A stretch of DNA of 64,000 nucleotides, taken from Carnegiea gigantea. Taxonomy: Eukaryota > Streptophyta > Magnoliopsida > Caryophyllales > Cactaceae. The translations under genes and the position numbers were made by a program. Position 1 is the first letter of the stretch. Every line of letters begins with the position of its first letter. The notes beneath the pieces are model-generated. The model worked only from the letters and a program-made list of their open reading frames with translations, was not told the DNA's origin and did no database searches. This document shows positions 1 through 11,736 of the stretch, one piece after another. The stretch covers positions 307,501 to 371,500 of the forward strand of contig JAKOGI010000574.1 of the NCBI GenBank assembly GCA_029747015.1, in the 5' to 3' direction.

Positions 1-1091
1 GCAATTGGGAAGAAGACCTTCGGCTGCTGAATTGTTTGCGACCACTCATTCAAAGGTTGATGATAATGGTCAGCGAATTTGGTGCGATGCTCACGTGCAG
101 AGTGTTTATGTAAGTATTGTACCAACCCCTTCGGTTCAAGTTAGACGACCAACATATGTAAACAAGCTTTTAATTCTGCCATTAATTCTGCTAGGTAATT
201 CTAATGAAGAAGAATTCAGTTATTCACGGGAATAAAAATAAATGCCCTTAGTAGGTACTACTAAGAAGAACATTGATTTAAGTTCCATAAGCATTCATAG
301 ATAAATTGCTTCTGTTTTCTTGATTTTTGGGATGTAAACCCTAATGCTCCAGATGTGTGATCCGTTGAGATGCATAGTTGGTGTACTTCGGACGTGTCGC
401 CGTTGAGCGTACGAATGTATTCTGTACTTTTATTTGTTGCAGGGAATATATTATGGCTTTAAGTCTGGGATATGGTTAACTTTTAGGTGGAACTCTGTCC
501 ATTTCTTCCCAGAAATAAAAATATATATGTCTTTAATTTGCTCTTCCTATGTGTACCTGAAGATGAGTTAATCTTGAACGATGATTTGAGTTCATCTCGT
601 TAATTTGCCCCATAGTGTTTGACTATTTATATTCATTCCGATGATGTAGGACAAATATGAGCAACTGAAAGCAGGAACTGATGTGCAAGTCGGTTCAGCA
701 GCTGATGATCACCTGTTCTTCAAAGCTAGTGGTGGCTGGAGTGATAAGGGCACTATATACGGACTTGGAAGAGAGGGTCCTGCCATGTTTGAGAGGCCGA
801 CCGCGTCTAGGCGTAATGGCTGCAGTAGTTCATCGGCATATTCCTCCCCAATAGTTACTCAGCTCCAGGATCAATTGCAAACAATTCAAGCTTGCCTACA
901 TTCGACAGAGGAGGAGTTGAGTAGTACGAGGGAGGAGTTGAGTAGTACGAGGGCGGAGGTGGAAGCTACGAAGAAGTAGCTGGATGACCAAAGGATTGGA
1001 CTGCTGGAACTTAATGCTCGGTTTGATAGCTTCTCGGCGCTCCTTGGCCACCCCACCCGCGCAGATAACTCTCAAGCATCCTCACAGATGT
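1..1091 (+). CDS. Ptta/En/Spm family transposon protein, C-terminal exons (partial)
   Basis: This is the end of a CACTA accessory protein related to the Transposase_24 (TNP1-like) family; such proteins bind transposon ends or assist excision, so a nuclear DNA-binding role is inferred. The first visible exon (to 109) carries the family-typical GRRPSAAELF...THSK stretch and ends at a GTAAGT donor at 110. The next exon starts at 650 after a TAG acceptor and contains GLGREGPAMFERP, then a Ser-rich stretch, then a short Glu/Thr-rich coiled-coil-like segment with a direct repeat (STREELSSTR). A TAG at 977-979 stops the frame, but the frame stays open with plausible coding text (LDDQRIGLLELNARF) to a second stop at 1091, so the TAG may be a mutation. 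The N-terminal part lies outside the window. Confidence 0.75.
110..649 (+). other. Intron of the CACTA protein gene
   Basis: Bounded by a GTAAGT donor at 110 and a TAG acceptor at 647-649. Joining the flanking exons gives text typical of the family. No other feature was seen inside. Confidence 0.65.
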
Positions 1092-1377
1092 AGGTATGTA
1101 TGGTGCGTACATGTAATTACTTGAACACTTGAAGGTGGAACATTGGTATCGGGACTTCTTGTATGGTTGCGGAATGTGTGTGACATGGCACTGTTGTATA
1201 TAGTTGTTGTAGTTTTGGAATGCGAAATTGTGAAAATTTTAGTGTATTTTCGGACGCTGCAGCACGTACCTCGATATATTGTATGTAGGGGCAATTATTG
1301 CCCACACATGTAACTAGCATGATCTGTAAAATGGGGAGAAATAATGCAAAAATTGTGTGCGGGTTAGAAACCGAAAC

Positions 1378-1823
1378 ACAAATTTCGATCTCTGACTGAG
1401 ATCGAAACCAGTGTTCGGTCTCCAAATTCACATAAAAGGGGCCCCAATCTCTACTGGAGGCCGAAATGAAATCCGGTCTCCAATTGAGACCGAGGGGAAG
1501 GGTCTCCACTAGAGACCGGTCTCCCTTTGGTCTCAAATGGAGACCGGCCCAGTTGGTCTCAAATTGAGACCAGTACGCTGTGGTCTCAGTCAGAGACCAA
1601 GTGGGTTGGTCTCTAATTGAGACCAATAATTTATGGTCTCAATTAGAGGCCGGCCACTTTGGTCTCAACTAGAGACTGGTTTTTCCAAACTCGGTCTCCA
1701 ATTTTGAATTGCTACCAAATATTTGGAGACCGAAGCGATTCGGTCTCTGTTCGGTCTTCAAAATTAAATGGAGACCGAATTGTCTAGTTCGGAGACCAAA
1801 TTTCTTCGGTCTCAAATGGGCTG
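1378..1823. repeat. CACTA subterminal repeat array
   Basis: About 450 bp filled with GGTCTC and its complement GAGACC in both orientations, often paired as imperfect palindromes such as GGTCTCNAATTGAGACC. Arrays like this at CACTA ends are the binding sites of the element's own protein (TNPA in Spm); that role is inferred by family analogy. Units are irregularly spaced at roughly 15-30 bp. Confidence 0.85.
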
Positions 1824-1836
1824 GATTGTTGTAGTG
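1823..1836 (+). repeat. CACTA right terminal inverted repeat
   Basis: Ends TTGTTGTAGTG, i.e. CACTACAACAA on the other strand, the CACTA-type terminus. It directly follows the subterminal array, fixing the element boundary at 1836. Confidence 0.8.
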
Positions 1837-4800
1837 TCTATCGGGTTTACTTTTTGGTAAACAAATAGCATATGGAGAATCCAACATATACTCTTTGATT
1901 ACATAATAGAATCCAACAAAGGCAAATCATTTTTTTAGCAAACAAATTAAAGTGAGATTTACCCCCCTCCCCCCTCTGCATTTTCACATCTAAATGAAGA
2001 AAGAAAAAGGGGTACACCTAACAAACAACATCAATTATTTGTACAATAGAAATATCAATTATATTAATTATCATACCCTATAGCTTAGATACTTCTACTG
2101 TGGCAATTTTTCTCAAATGGAACTAACAAAGGAAAATTTGAAGAACATAAGAGAGTCATGCTTTATTACCACACAAGATGCAAACACGGTCAATACCAAG
2201 CCTAAGGTGATGAAATTTGTCACCAATTCCAAGCCAAATTAACATACATGAAAAGATGATTGATACCAAATTGCATTCGATTTATGTAATCAAGTCCCTA
2301 GTCCCGTTTAGGCTCTTGTTTTCTAGATGGTTGACTACGCTTATCACTATCTCTTCTAGACTTGCACCAATCAATGATTTTTTAGATTAAGAAAATTGAA
2401 TTATACAAATAAAAACCCAATTACAGAACATAGACTGGTATTCCTGGAGTTCATATCATCCTTTGCAAAGGCAAGACATCCCTTGGTCCTAAGATAAAAG
2501 GCAATCACACATTTGCATTAGGAATATCATCAACTCATATCTTGTAATTGGAACTAATCCCTTGCTTATCCATGATGTTCAGTATAGAAAGCGTATTTAA
2601 CATAGATCAACACAACTGTGAAGAAAATACATAGCAATGTCAAAGATATCATACATAAATTCCAATCTCACACTACATACCTCCAAATTCAAATTTCTCT
2701 CTCGCTCCCTAGCACTATCCCCTGCAGATTTTTAATAAACCCTCCCCCTTCTTTTCCTTCAAGAAAACTCACCTGTCCCCCAAAAAAATCCATAATCTTC
2801 TCCATCTTTTTGTTCCTCTTCATCACATTATTCTAATCTTTTAGCATTAGCCAAATATGGATCTTATCATTTAATCATCCCTTTGATAATAATCGTTGAC
2901 ATGATATAAGTAAAAGTAATTAAGTTGAATGGAGGTTTCAACATATATGAACATGTAACATTATTAGTTTTCAATCAAAATAATCAACTATGAGGGAGAT
3001 GGGTTCACAAAACTTGAAGATAGAGCAGATCGAAAAGAAAAAAAAGCTGAAAGCACCCCAACTCCCAAACGACCTCCCCCCCCCCCCCCCCCCCAAAAAA
3101 AGGAGAAAATATTTTTACTCTCTTGCTACAACATTCGTTAGTCAACCTCAAAGATAATTAATCCTCTACTTGTACCTACTAAAAGACAATGTGGATTCAC
3201 TGCCAACAAATAGCATATGCAGAATCTTCCGAGAAAATAGTAGCATATGCACAAACTTCTGAGAAAATAGCCTACTAAAAGACTTCAAGATCTAAGTTTC
3301 CACTCCTTTATCTTCCCTTACAAAGGAAGTTCTCATTTGATCTTGACGTTGAGGAGTAATTGCATATGTATGTTTCAGTCTTTATATGTTATACAACTTG
3401 CGTGTAGATTCAACAGCTAATTAGAAAGCATGCAGGGAATCGTTGTAAAAACTGTAAAAACTATTACAGACGTATAACAAACAGGCCATTTCGTAAGAAA
3501 GCATGATTTGAAAAGAAACATCAGAGTAGAAAAAGTAAGAACTGCCTATAACCATATAGGGAATTGGTGTGGCAGTGAAGTTGCTGTCTCTGGGTACACT
3601 ATGGATTCTAGCTGATTGGGTAAGTACAATGAACAATGGCAAAATAGATGAGACAAACCCTGAAATTGTCCATAAATACAATTTACAGGAAAAGCAAAAC
3701 TTTATTACCAAATGAGATCCAAAAATAAAATTAAAGCTTTTAAATCTATATTACCAAACCTCTCAAATTTTCCACCTAAACAAATACTAATTTGATTTAC
3801 TCGCCAAACAATCCTCAATTAAATCCCTAACACAAACCCCCCCTAAAAAAGGAAAAAAGAAAAATTGACACCCCCTCCCCCCCGGCCCCCAAATCAGACC
3901 CATTCATGCCCAATTTCTCATTCTCTTTGTTCCATGTCTGCCTTTATCTATCCGCACTCCTACCTTAAGCATCCATCTTTTTTTTTGAGGATATATTGAG
4001 CACTGAAACCCAAATTTGTTGTCCAATTCAAAGAGTTCGATTTGTAAATATTTAAAATAATCATCTTGATGTAGTCTTCGAGATCGTTCCACCCCATCCC
4101 GTTTCCCTTATTATTCAACCTTAGTTTGCATATATTATATTTACAGGTAAACAAAACTGTAACTAGCTAGAGAACGAAGAAAAAGATGGAGAAACTACCT
4201 CATTTTCAATAACCTCATTGTCTTCAAAATCCTACTCCTCCCACCTTTAGGCCATCAAAAAGATAAGACCCCAAAAATTGATTCAACTTTTTTCATCGAA
4301 GACTTGTAAAATCAGAGAGCCAAATTAAACCCTTACAATTATAAAGATGATTGCAGAAGAGAAGAAGATGATTATAGGGGTAATGATCTTGGGGAGTGGA
4401 TTGGGATAGAAGATGACTATAGATGGGAAGAAGATTAGAGGGTAGTGATCGTGCGTTCGTTTTGGGGGAGTGGAGTGGATGGATTTAATTTTGGGGAGGG
4501 GGGAGGGGGCCAGCAGGTGACATGGGGGCAGTTATTTAAAGCAAGTGAAGAGTCAACTTCAATCTAGTTTCTTCCGTTTACTGATTCCATTCATTATCTT
4601 ACCTAGCAACAAGGGTCTTAAAGCCCACTTCTCGAGAATTAGGAGTAGAGCATGCGGGGATTGGAATTCTTTAAGAATTTTATAAAGTGGAGTAGTTTCA
4701 TCAGATTCAACAGCACGCAGTTACTCCTCATTCATCCAAAGTCAACTATTTTTAAAAAAAAGTTTCTAAACTGAGGAAATAATTTAACGATTAGGATTAT

Positions 4801-5750
4801 GTAACAAATAAGATCAACGATCAAGAATGATTTTAAGCGTGCAATTTAAGGAGAGAGAGTCAAACTCATCCTCCTTTTATTATAAATATAGATTTGGTTG
4901 CACAAGCATCTCGTAACTAAAATCTTCTTAGAAATTATAATTACCACAAGGATATAATTATGGTTCATGCTTGCTCGTAACTGCAAATAATATTTTTAGT
5001 CAATCCTTTCCCTCCCCTTTTCTCTCTCTGCTATGATTTTTATACTGTCTCTTCAAAGCTACAATTCTACTAGTGGAAAACAACCACCAACTGCTCAATA
5101 GGAGTCCCAAATGAAAATCAAACATTGGCATTCCTCAAATTCATGATTCATCTCTACGGGTAGGTCACTAGAAGAGCATAGAATGACCATTACAAGTCTA
5201 GCAAAAGAGCGCAAGAAGAGAGTTAATCAAATGTCTGTATTTTGTAGACATTATTCAAAAAGAGCTAGATAGCTCTGAGTTCGGGAAGGCTACTCATGAT
5301 CAAGGAGCAAGGGGCTATTAAAGCAAAAATGGAGAATTTCTGAGGCAAAAACAGGATCCAAGTTCAATGGACGAAGTATCAGAAGAGATTAAGGACATTT
5401 AGACAACTAAACTCCATCACTTCACCCCCAAAAAAAAAAAGGGAATTGAGACTTAAGAAAGCAAGAATAAAAGATAAAATGGGAATGGAAGCCAAAGATG
5501 AAAGAAGCATCAGGTCTGAGAGATTTAGGCAACAGAACAACACATATAACAAGCAGATCAAAGCAATACTGTAGAGGGCAAAACATTCTACGACAAAATT
5601 GGGTGGTGCCACATGTAAAAAAATTGACTAATCATAAATTGCCATGTATCAAGTTGATTTTGTGGCCCACTTGTCAAATTAAATCCAGCCAGTTAAAAGC
5701 TATCATGTGTCTTATGCAGAAAATAGTATTATTTCTCTTTTAAAATTTAA
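1837..5750. other. Intergenic DNA, nothing recognised
   Basis: A+T-rich, with no convincing coding stretch on either strand. It contains a 19-C homopolymer at 3076-3094, other C-rich tracts near 3880, a G-rich tract near 4490-4510, and a short tandem duplication at about 3209-3268 (two copies of a roughly 31-bp unit containing tagcatatgca). An acaaatagcatatg word occurs near both 1860 and 3208. Confidence 0.5.
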
Positions 5751-5759
5751 GAGAATAAC

Positions 5760-6384
5760 TACTCAATATGGACCTAGGCCCAACGTCCAACTCAAACCCT
5801 AGCCTTTGAGCGTATGAAGGGGTCATCCCCCCTCATTTTCAAGCAGCTCAACATTCGCATCCTCTAGGCTGCAGAGCTCAGACTACAGATGACATTCCAC
5901 CTACCAAGCAACGACGATGAAAGTCAGCTAGCTCAATATCTTCTACAGCTTCAAATTTGAAGGCTAATTCAGGTTTTTTCATCCAGTTTTATCGATCGGA
6001 TCAAGCAACCTCACCCTCACATCGATTTAATCTAGCCAACTACATTGCAATTCAACATTGCAAAGTCAGAAGTTCATGCTAGCAACTAGGCATCTAGCTA
6101 CTAAGCGAGAAAGATCAAGACTTGCAAGCTTCAAAGTTAGCAATCAACCAGCTGTAGATCAAGATCAAGAACGATTTCGGAGTTCTTTAGCTGATTCAGC
6201 ATCAATTGAGATCAAGCATCACACCCTCAGAAGACTTAAGTTATTAGGCGACCGAATCAGGGACTACTTCATTGTATTAAATTCAAAGATTATACCCATA
6301 TAACAATATCATCATAAATTCAATTTGTTTTCGAATTTCTTGTCTAATTTATTTTGGTTACGAAATTTGTGTTCACAATTTTGG
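5760..6384 (+). repeat. Possible 5' LTR (3' part) of a Gypsy element
   Basis: The stretch directly upstream of the gag relic has the character of a retrotransposon leader: a region without open frames, then a terminus-like ttcacaattttggcatgc near 6375-6390 and a short spacer before the gag start at 6451. No matching 3' LTR was found in the window, so boundaries are not proven. Confidence 0.35.
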
Positions 6385-6450
6385 CATGCTTGTGGGACCA
6401 TTTCTGCCTCTCATCTCTTCTCCAAGTGAACAATTTCTACTCTCTTTTAA

Positions 6451-8165
6451 AGAGAAATGGCTCCCAAGAATACTATTATTCAATCTTCCAAAGGAGACTA
6501 TCGGATCTGCTCTGAAGGATCCGCAAAGGCTAGTATTGCATATGGCAATTGAAGCTTGAGGTAAACGACTATAAGCATGATCAGAGCTAACTGCCTCCAT
6601 CACCTTAAGCAACAAGTTGTGACTCCAACTTTACAATCACGCAAAACTCAAAAATTTACCTCCAACTTTGCTGTTAATGAGTCAATCAAACTTTTGTCTC
6701 CGTAAGTTGAAGCTAAAACCTCTTGCGAGCTACAATATGAGGAAAACTCTACCTTGTGGACTGGAAGAATTTTCAAACCTACCATCAATCCTGTCTTCCA
6801 ACCTCATCAGTGAGGAGGATGATGACTATAGTAGCAGCGCTTCTTCACCAACATCCTGAAGGGATTCAAGTTTTTCTCACAAATTGAATTCAAACTCCTC
6901 TGACACTATTATCATTGCCAGTCATAGTGAAAGAGATATCAACTTGGAGGAATAACTGGCATCCATAACGGCCACACTCGATAGACTCTCAAAGGAAAAA
7001 TGTAAAAAAAGATGCTCAAAAAAGCGTCAAGCAAACAGATTGCTAATTTGACAAAGAAGTTGGGGAAGCGGACTTCTGAAGCTTTTAATAAGTGTTAAGC
7101 AATGAAGATTCTGGCAAAGAGTCTAAATCAAAGCAAGGAGTCTAATGATGGACACAAACCAAAGAATGATTCATCCTTCAGCTTAATGTCATTGAGCAAA
7201 TTCAAAATTTGATTTAGCTAAAGCATGTGAAGGCTCAGCGGGTAGGGTCTCACAAGAGTCACTTGTATACAAAAGCCTTATACAAAGAGATCGATGCACT
7301 TCGTATGCCTCATGGCTATCAACATCCCAAAATTCAACCAATTTGATGGCAAGGGTAATCCCAAGCAGCACATCGCTCCTTCGTCGAAAACCTGCAGCAA
7401 TGCTGGCATTGAAAAGAGATTGGTTAGTGAAACAGTTTCATGCGATCCCTTAAAGAAATTGCGTTTGACTGGTATATAAACCTTGCTCTGTCCATTGATA
7501 GCTGGGGGCAAATGGAAAGTGAGTTCTAAATAGTTTTCGCTATAGCACGTGCCCACGTAGTCAGCATAATAGAGTTGACTAACACAAAGCAATGGAATAG
7601 TGACCTAGTCATCAATTACATTAACCATTGGCGTGCTCTCATCTGTTAAGTGTAAAGACCATTTTTTTTTTTTGAATCTTCAGCTATTGAAATGTGTGAC
7701 CAAGGGATGGATTGGGATATACTTTATGTCTTACAAGTAAATAAGTCCAAAACATTCACAGCAATTAGCAACACGAGCTCATGATATAGAGCTTACCATT
7801 GCATACTATGGAAGATGGCTCATGATGATGAATCATGACATCGTCAAGAAATGAAAGCTCAATGCTTAAGACTCTGAAGAGAAAGAATGTCCTTATTATG
7901 AGTTTAATTCGCCAGAAATACTGACAAACTTCTTGAGAAAGCACTTATAGAAATCCCAGAGTCAAGCCCGTCTTGAAGAAATTGGAAGATAAGTAATGAA
8001 TCTTAAATATTTCATGTACCACAGGATTTCATTAATAATCCTATATCGAAGTGCAAAGCATTCAGAAGACAATCCTACAACTTGTAAAAGAAGGAAGAAT
8101 CACATTAAAGATGAAGAAGACACCAAAGAATCTGATTGATCATCATTAAATATCATATTAGAAAG
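6451..8165 (+). pseudogene. Gypsy-type gag polyprotein relic
   Basis: A badly broken gag gene of the Ty3/Gypsy superfamily (Retrotrans_gag region); intact proteins of this family form the intracellular virus-like particle. A plausible start is the ATG at 6451 (MAPKNTIIQSS). The best-conserved part is at about 7270-7640, where shifted frames give RMPHGYQ, QFDGKGNPKQH, then SIDSWGQME and NTKQWN-type motifs characteristic of this gag family. At about 7970-8120 the family's EEIGR...FMYHR stretch and a downstream acidic segment follow. Numerous stops and frameshifts (for example after YGN at about 6550 and around 7335) prevent translation. Protease, reverse transcriptase and integrase were not seen downstream, so the element is truncated or internally replaced. 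Confidence 0.7.
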
Positions 8166-8199
8166 TGCTTTGGAAGAAAGTGACCCAAAATTGACATTA

Positions 8200-9725
8200 G
8201 GAGCAGACCTTCTAAGACTTCTACAGACTCCAAGTCATTAAAGAACTTAACTTTCAAGTTCACTCCTTACATAGACTTAAAGACTTTAACGTCACTATGT
8301 TAGACTTTCAAGTCGTCCAAATTCTAAGACTTATAAGTCCAGCCTCTATAAACACCTATGTCATCAGCTCTCTGACTCTGAAGTCAACCATGGCAAGACT
8401 TTGAAGTCAATCTTGCATTCAAAGTCATTAAATGTCAAAGACTCCCAATTACAAAACTCTCAAACTTCAAGTCAATACTAGTGGACTCCCAAGTCACCAA
8501 ACTCTAAGACTTATAAGTCAGCCTTTACAGGCTTCTGAGTTGAGAAAACAATAAGACTTCCACACAACTTTTACAAATCCCTGAGTCATCAAACTCTAAG
8601 ACTTCTAAGTCAGCCTTCGCAACTTCAAAGTCAAGCTTGACAGACTTTGAAGTCACTAAAAAATCTCGTGGACTTCCAAGTTAAAAACTTTTAAGGCTCT
8701 TAAGTCATTAAATTTGTAGACTCCTAAGTAGGTAAACTCTCACAGACTATCAAGTCATCAATTTTTCAGACTCCTAAGTTAGTAAAATAAGAGAATATCA
8801 AGTCTTCACATTCAAGACTCTTAAGTTTATCAATTTTTGTAAACCCCCAAGTTGGTCACATTTGAAGATTTTAAAGTCAACAACGCCAAGTCAATATAAC
8901 TATATGTTTGATGAAGACTTTCAAGTTATTCTAAAGACTCACAGGTTACAAAACAACTTCAACTCCCCAAGTCACCCTTAAGACTTCAAAGTCCAAACTC
9001 CTAGACTCTCAAGTCAGCACAGACTATCAAGTCACCCACATGATGCTCAAGCCATCAAAATCAAAGACTTCGAAGTCACATAAAGACTATCAAGTCAACC
9101 AAATTACAAATTTTAAAGTGAATTCAACGACTCTCAAGTCATCAATCAACAGACATAAGCTCTCTAATAATTAAGCTTAAAGATTCTCAAGTCTCACAAG
9201 TCAAACAGAGCTGTAGACTCTTAGTTATCACAGACTTTTTTTCAGTCAACCTTACAGATCCTCAAGTCATTGATGGAATAGAATCTTAAGTCTTTCAAAG
9301 TCAAAGACACCAAAGAAACAGACTGTTAAGTCGGTAAAAATGCAAGACTCCCAAGTCATCAAATCACAAAGATTCCCAAGTCATAAAATTCTCTGACTTC
9401 TAAGTTAATCCTAGTAGACTCCCAAGTCACCAAATCTCATAACTTCCAAGAGATTTTTTTAAGACCTTGAAATTGTTTCTTCAAGACTCCTAGGTCAACA
9501 AAATTACTGATCCCAAGTCACCAAGTGGATTCTCAAGTCATCCAAAAAGTTTAAATCTCTTAAGACATCGAAATTAAAAGATTACCAAGTCGTCAACGCT
9601 CTAGACTTCAAAATTAAGAAAGTTTTAAGCTCCTAGTTATCAAACTTAAAGACTCTACAAGTCATCAAGTCCAAGACGATCCACCATCAAAGTAAAAGAC
9701 TGTGTGAAATCATTTTGTCAAAGGT
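8200..9725 (+). repeat. Degenerate array of GACTcycAAGTCA words
   Basis: About 1.5 kb in which a 12-14 bp word close to GACTCCCAAGTCA recurs every 20-45 bp, always in the same orientation, with variable A-rich spacers. Several copies are exact palindromes (GACTTCGAAGTC near 9066). There is no open frame. It follows the gag relic directly and may be expanded internal sequence of the retroelement; that origin is inference. Confidence 0.75.
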
Positions 9726-9934
9726 GTTGACTCTTGAGTCACTAAGCACATTTCGATCATATGGACAGGCTTTAAACATCACCAACTTGTTATAAACTTT
9801 TAGGAACGCCCTCAAGTTGGGGGCAACAATAAGGTTGCATCCTCCTTCACATTAGGAATATAGGTGTGTCCTTTTAAATTGGTAGTCTTTTCCTTCAAGT
9901 TAGGCACTGACAATATGTAAAAGTTCAAGTTTTC

Positions 9935-10720
9935 GTGTCTGATCGGGAAGGGCCCTGTCTTTCTTGTCTAACCAGAAGAGTCAAGCCTTTGTCTGTTTGA
10001 AGAAGTCAAGTCTGAACTTTCTGATTGGAGAACTCACCTTCGCTGTGTTGATTGGACGAGTTTATGCCTCATCTATTTGACCTAAGGAGCAGATGTTTGC
10101 TTTTCTGAACAGGATAATTGTGTTCACTATCTGATCGGATGAGTCAAGCGTTCACTTTCTGATCATAAGAGAGGCCTAAGTCTGCACTGTCCAATAGAAG
10201 AGGCCGTCTGCACTGTCTAATAGGATGAGTCACCTTTGCTGTCTAATCGGATGAGCCAAGCCTTTACTTTCTGATCAGGTGAGTCACCTCCACTCTCTAT
10301 CTAATAGAAGAGGCTAAGTCTTGCACTGTCTGATCGGATGAGTCGCCTATGTTTGTCTGATTGGACAGTCATTGCCTCATCAGTCTGATCGAAGGAGCAA
10401 ACTGTTACTTTCTGATCAGGATATTTGCGTTCGCAATGGCTGATCCGATGAGCCAAGACTTCTCCTTCTGATCAGAAGAGTCGCCATTTGCTATCGTGAT
10501 GGAAGAAGTCAAGTCTCTGCTTTTGCCTGATTATAGGAGTCTAAACGCCTTCGCACTCTTATCGTAGGAAGGTCAAGCCTCTGTTGTCTGAATGCAGGAG
10601 TCAAACCTTCACTTTCTGATTGGAAAAAAACCTGTCTTGACTATCTGATTTGGAGGGGGCACCTCATTGTCTGAATGTCTTTGCTGTCTAATCGAATGAG
10701 CAATGTCCTCGCTATCCTGA
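9935..10720 (+). repeat. Array of CTGATCGGATGAGTCA-like units
   Basis: About 0.8 kb of degenerate tandem units of roughly 40-60 bp, each containing a word near TGATCGGATGAGTCA plus a pyrimidine-rich spacer (ctttgctgtc, ttcactttc). Clear copies lie near 10135, 10222, 10275 and 10335. Different in sequence from the arrays on either side. Confidence 0.65.
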
Positions 10721-10742
10721 TCAGAGAAGTTCTTTCTCGCCT

Positions 10743-11730
10743 TCACTATTTGAGTGGAGAAAGTCATGCCTTCGCAATCTGATGGAAGAAATGCAAGTCG
10801 ACACCATTTAGATTCGTGAGTGAGTCTCCTGCGAAAAATCAATCTACAGGAGAAGCGATTTCTCGTCTTCAAAGTCAACATCATTTCGCTATCTAACTGG
10901 TGGAGCCGTGGCTAGAAGAAATTTCAAGTCGACTCCAATTAAATTAAATGAGGGAGTTGTCTGTAAGAATCGAATCTACGGGGAGACAATGATTCCTCGT
11001 CTTAAAAGTCGACCTCACTTTCCCAATCTAATTGGAGGAGTCACGGCTAGAAAGAAAAAAATCTGAATCGACCCCAATAAGATTAAGTGAGAAAGTTTCT
11101 GCGAAAAATCGAATCTACGGGGAAAACGATCCTCGTCTTAAAAGTACCTCACTTCGCAATCTAATTGGAGGAAATTGCGACTGGAAGAGAGAAATTCAGT
11201 CGACCCCAAAAGCTTTAAGTGAGGGAGTCTCTCTCTCGCGAATAAAAAAGAATTGAATCTACAAGGGAGAAACGATCATCATCTTAAAACCCGACCTCAC
11301 TTCGTGATCTAATTGGAGGAGTCGCGGCTGGAAGAAAGAAATTGAAGTTGACCACAATTATATTAAGTGAGGAGTCTCCTGTAAATAATCGAATCTACGG
11401 GAAGAAACGAGTCATCGGTCTTAAAAGTCGACCTCACTTCGCGATCTAATTGGAGGAGTCGCAGTTAGAAGGAATAAATTCAAGTCGACCCCAACTAGGT
11501 TCAGTAAGGGAGTCTCCTGGGAAGAAACGAATCTACGGGGAGAAACAATTCTTCGTCTTAAAAGTCGACCTCACTTCGTGATCTAATTGGAGGGTCGCAG
11601 TTGGAAGAAAAAAAATTCAAGTCAACCCCAACTAGATTAAGTGAGGGAGTCTCTTACGAATAATCGAATTTACAGGGAGAAACGATTCTTGTCTTAAAAT
11701 TCGACCTCACTTGCGATCTAATAGGGGAAG
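10743..11730 (+). repeat. Tandem repeat, about 136-bp monomer, 7 units plus a partial
   Basis: Monomers begin near the word acctcacttcgcgatctaa. Starts lie at about 10743, 10878, 11012, 11146, 11294, 11431, 11568 and 11704, giving periods of 134-148 bp. Each unit contains a cgaatctacgggga segment and ends in cttaaaagtcg. Unit divergence falls from left to right, the best-matching neighbours being the last three. No protein is encoded. Confidence 0.85.
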
Positions 11731-11736
11731 TAGTTG

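Larger units (their letters stand above)
1..1836 (+). mobile_element. CACTA (En/Spm) DNA transposon, right-hand part
   Basis: The window opens inside a CACTA transposon. Seen in the sequence: two exons of a protein of the plant Ptta/En/Spm transposase-associated family (about 1-109 and 650-1091), a subterminal array of GGTCTC/GAGACC words, and a terminus ending in TTGTTGTAGTG at 1836, the reverse complement of a CACTA-type end. The 3-bp target duplication would be tct at 1837-1839, but the left end lies outside the window, so this cannot be checked here. The TNP2-type transposase itself is not in the visible part. Confidence 0.85.

Noticed and set aside
3076..3094. 19-base C homopolymer as a regulatory or G-quadruplex element
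   Set aside because: Low complexity in otherwise featureless DNA and prone to assembly error; no supporting context.
7189..7592. Minus-strand frames opposite the gag relic
   Set aside because: The plus strand carries clear gag motifs in broken frames; the minus frames are shadows.
8200..9725. CRISPR-like array of short repeats
   Set aside because: Repeat words are degenerate, spacers vary from a few to about 30 bases and are themselves repetitive, and the context is a plant retroelement.
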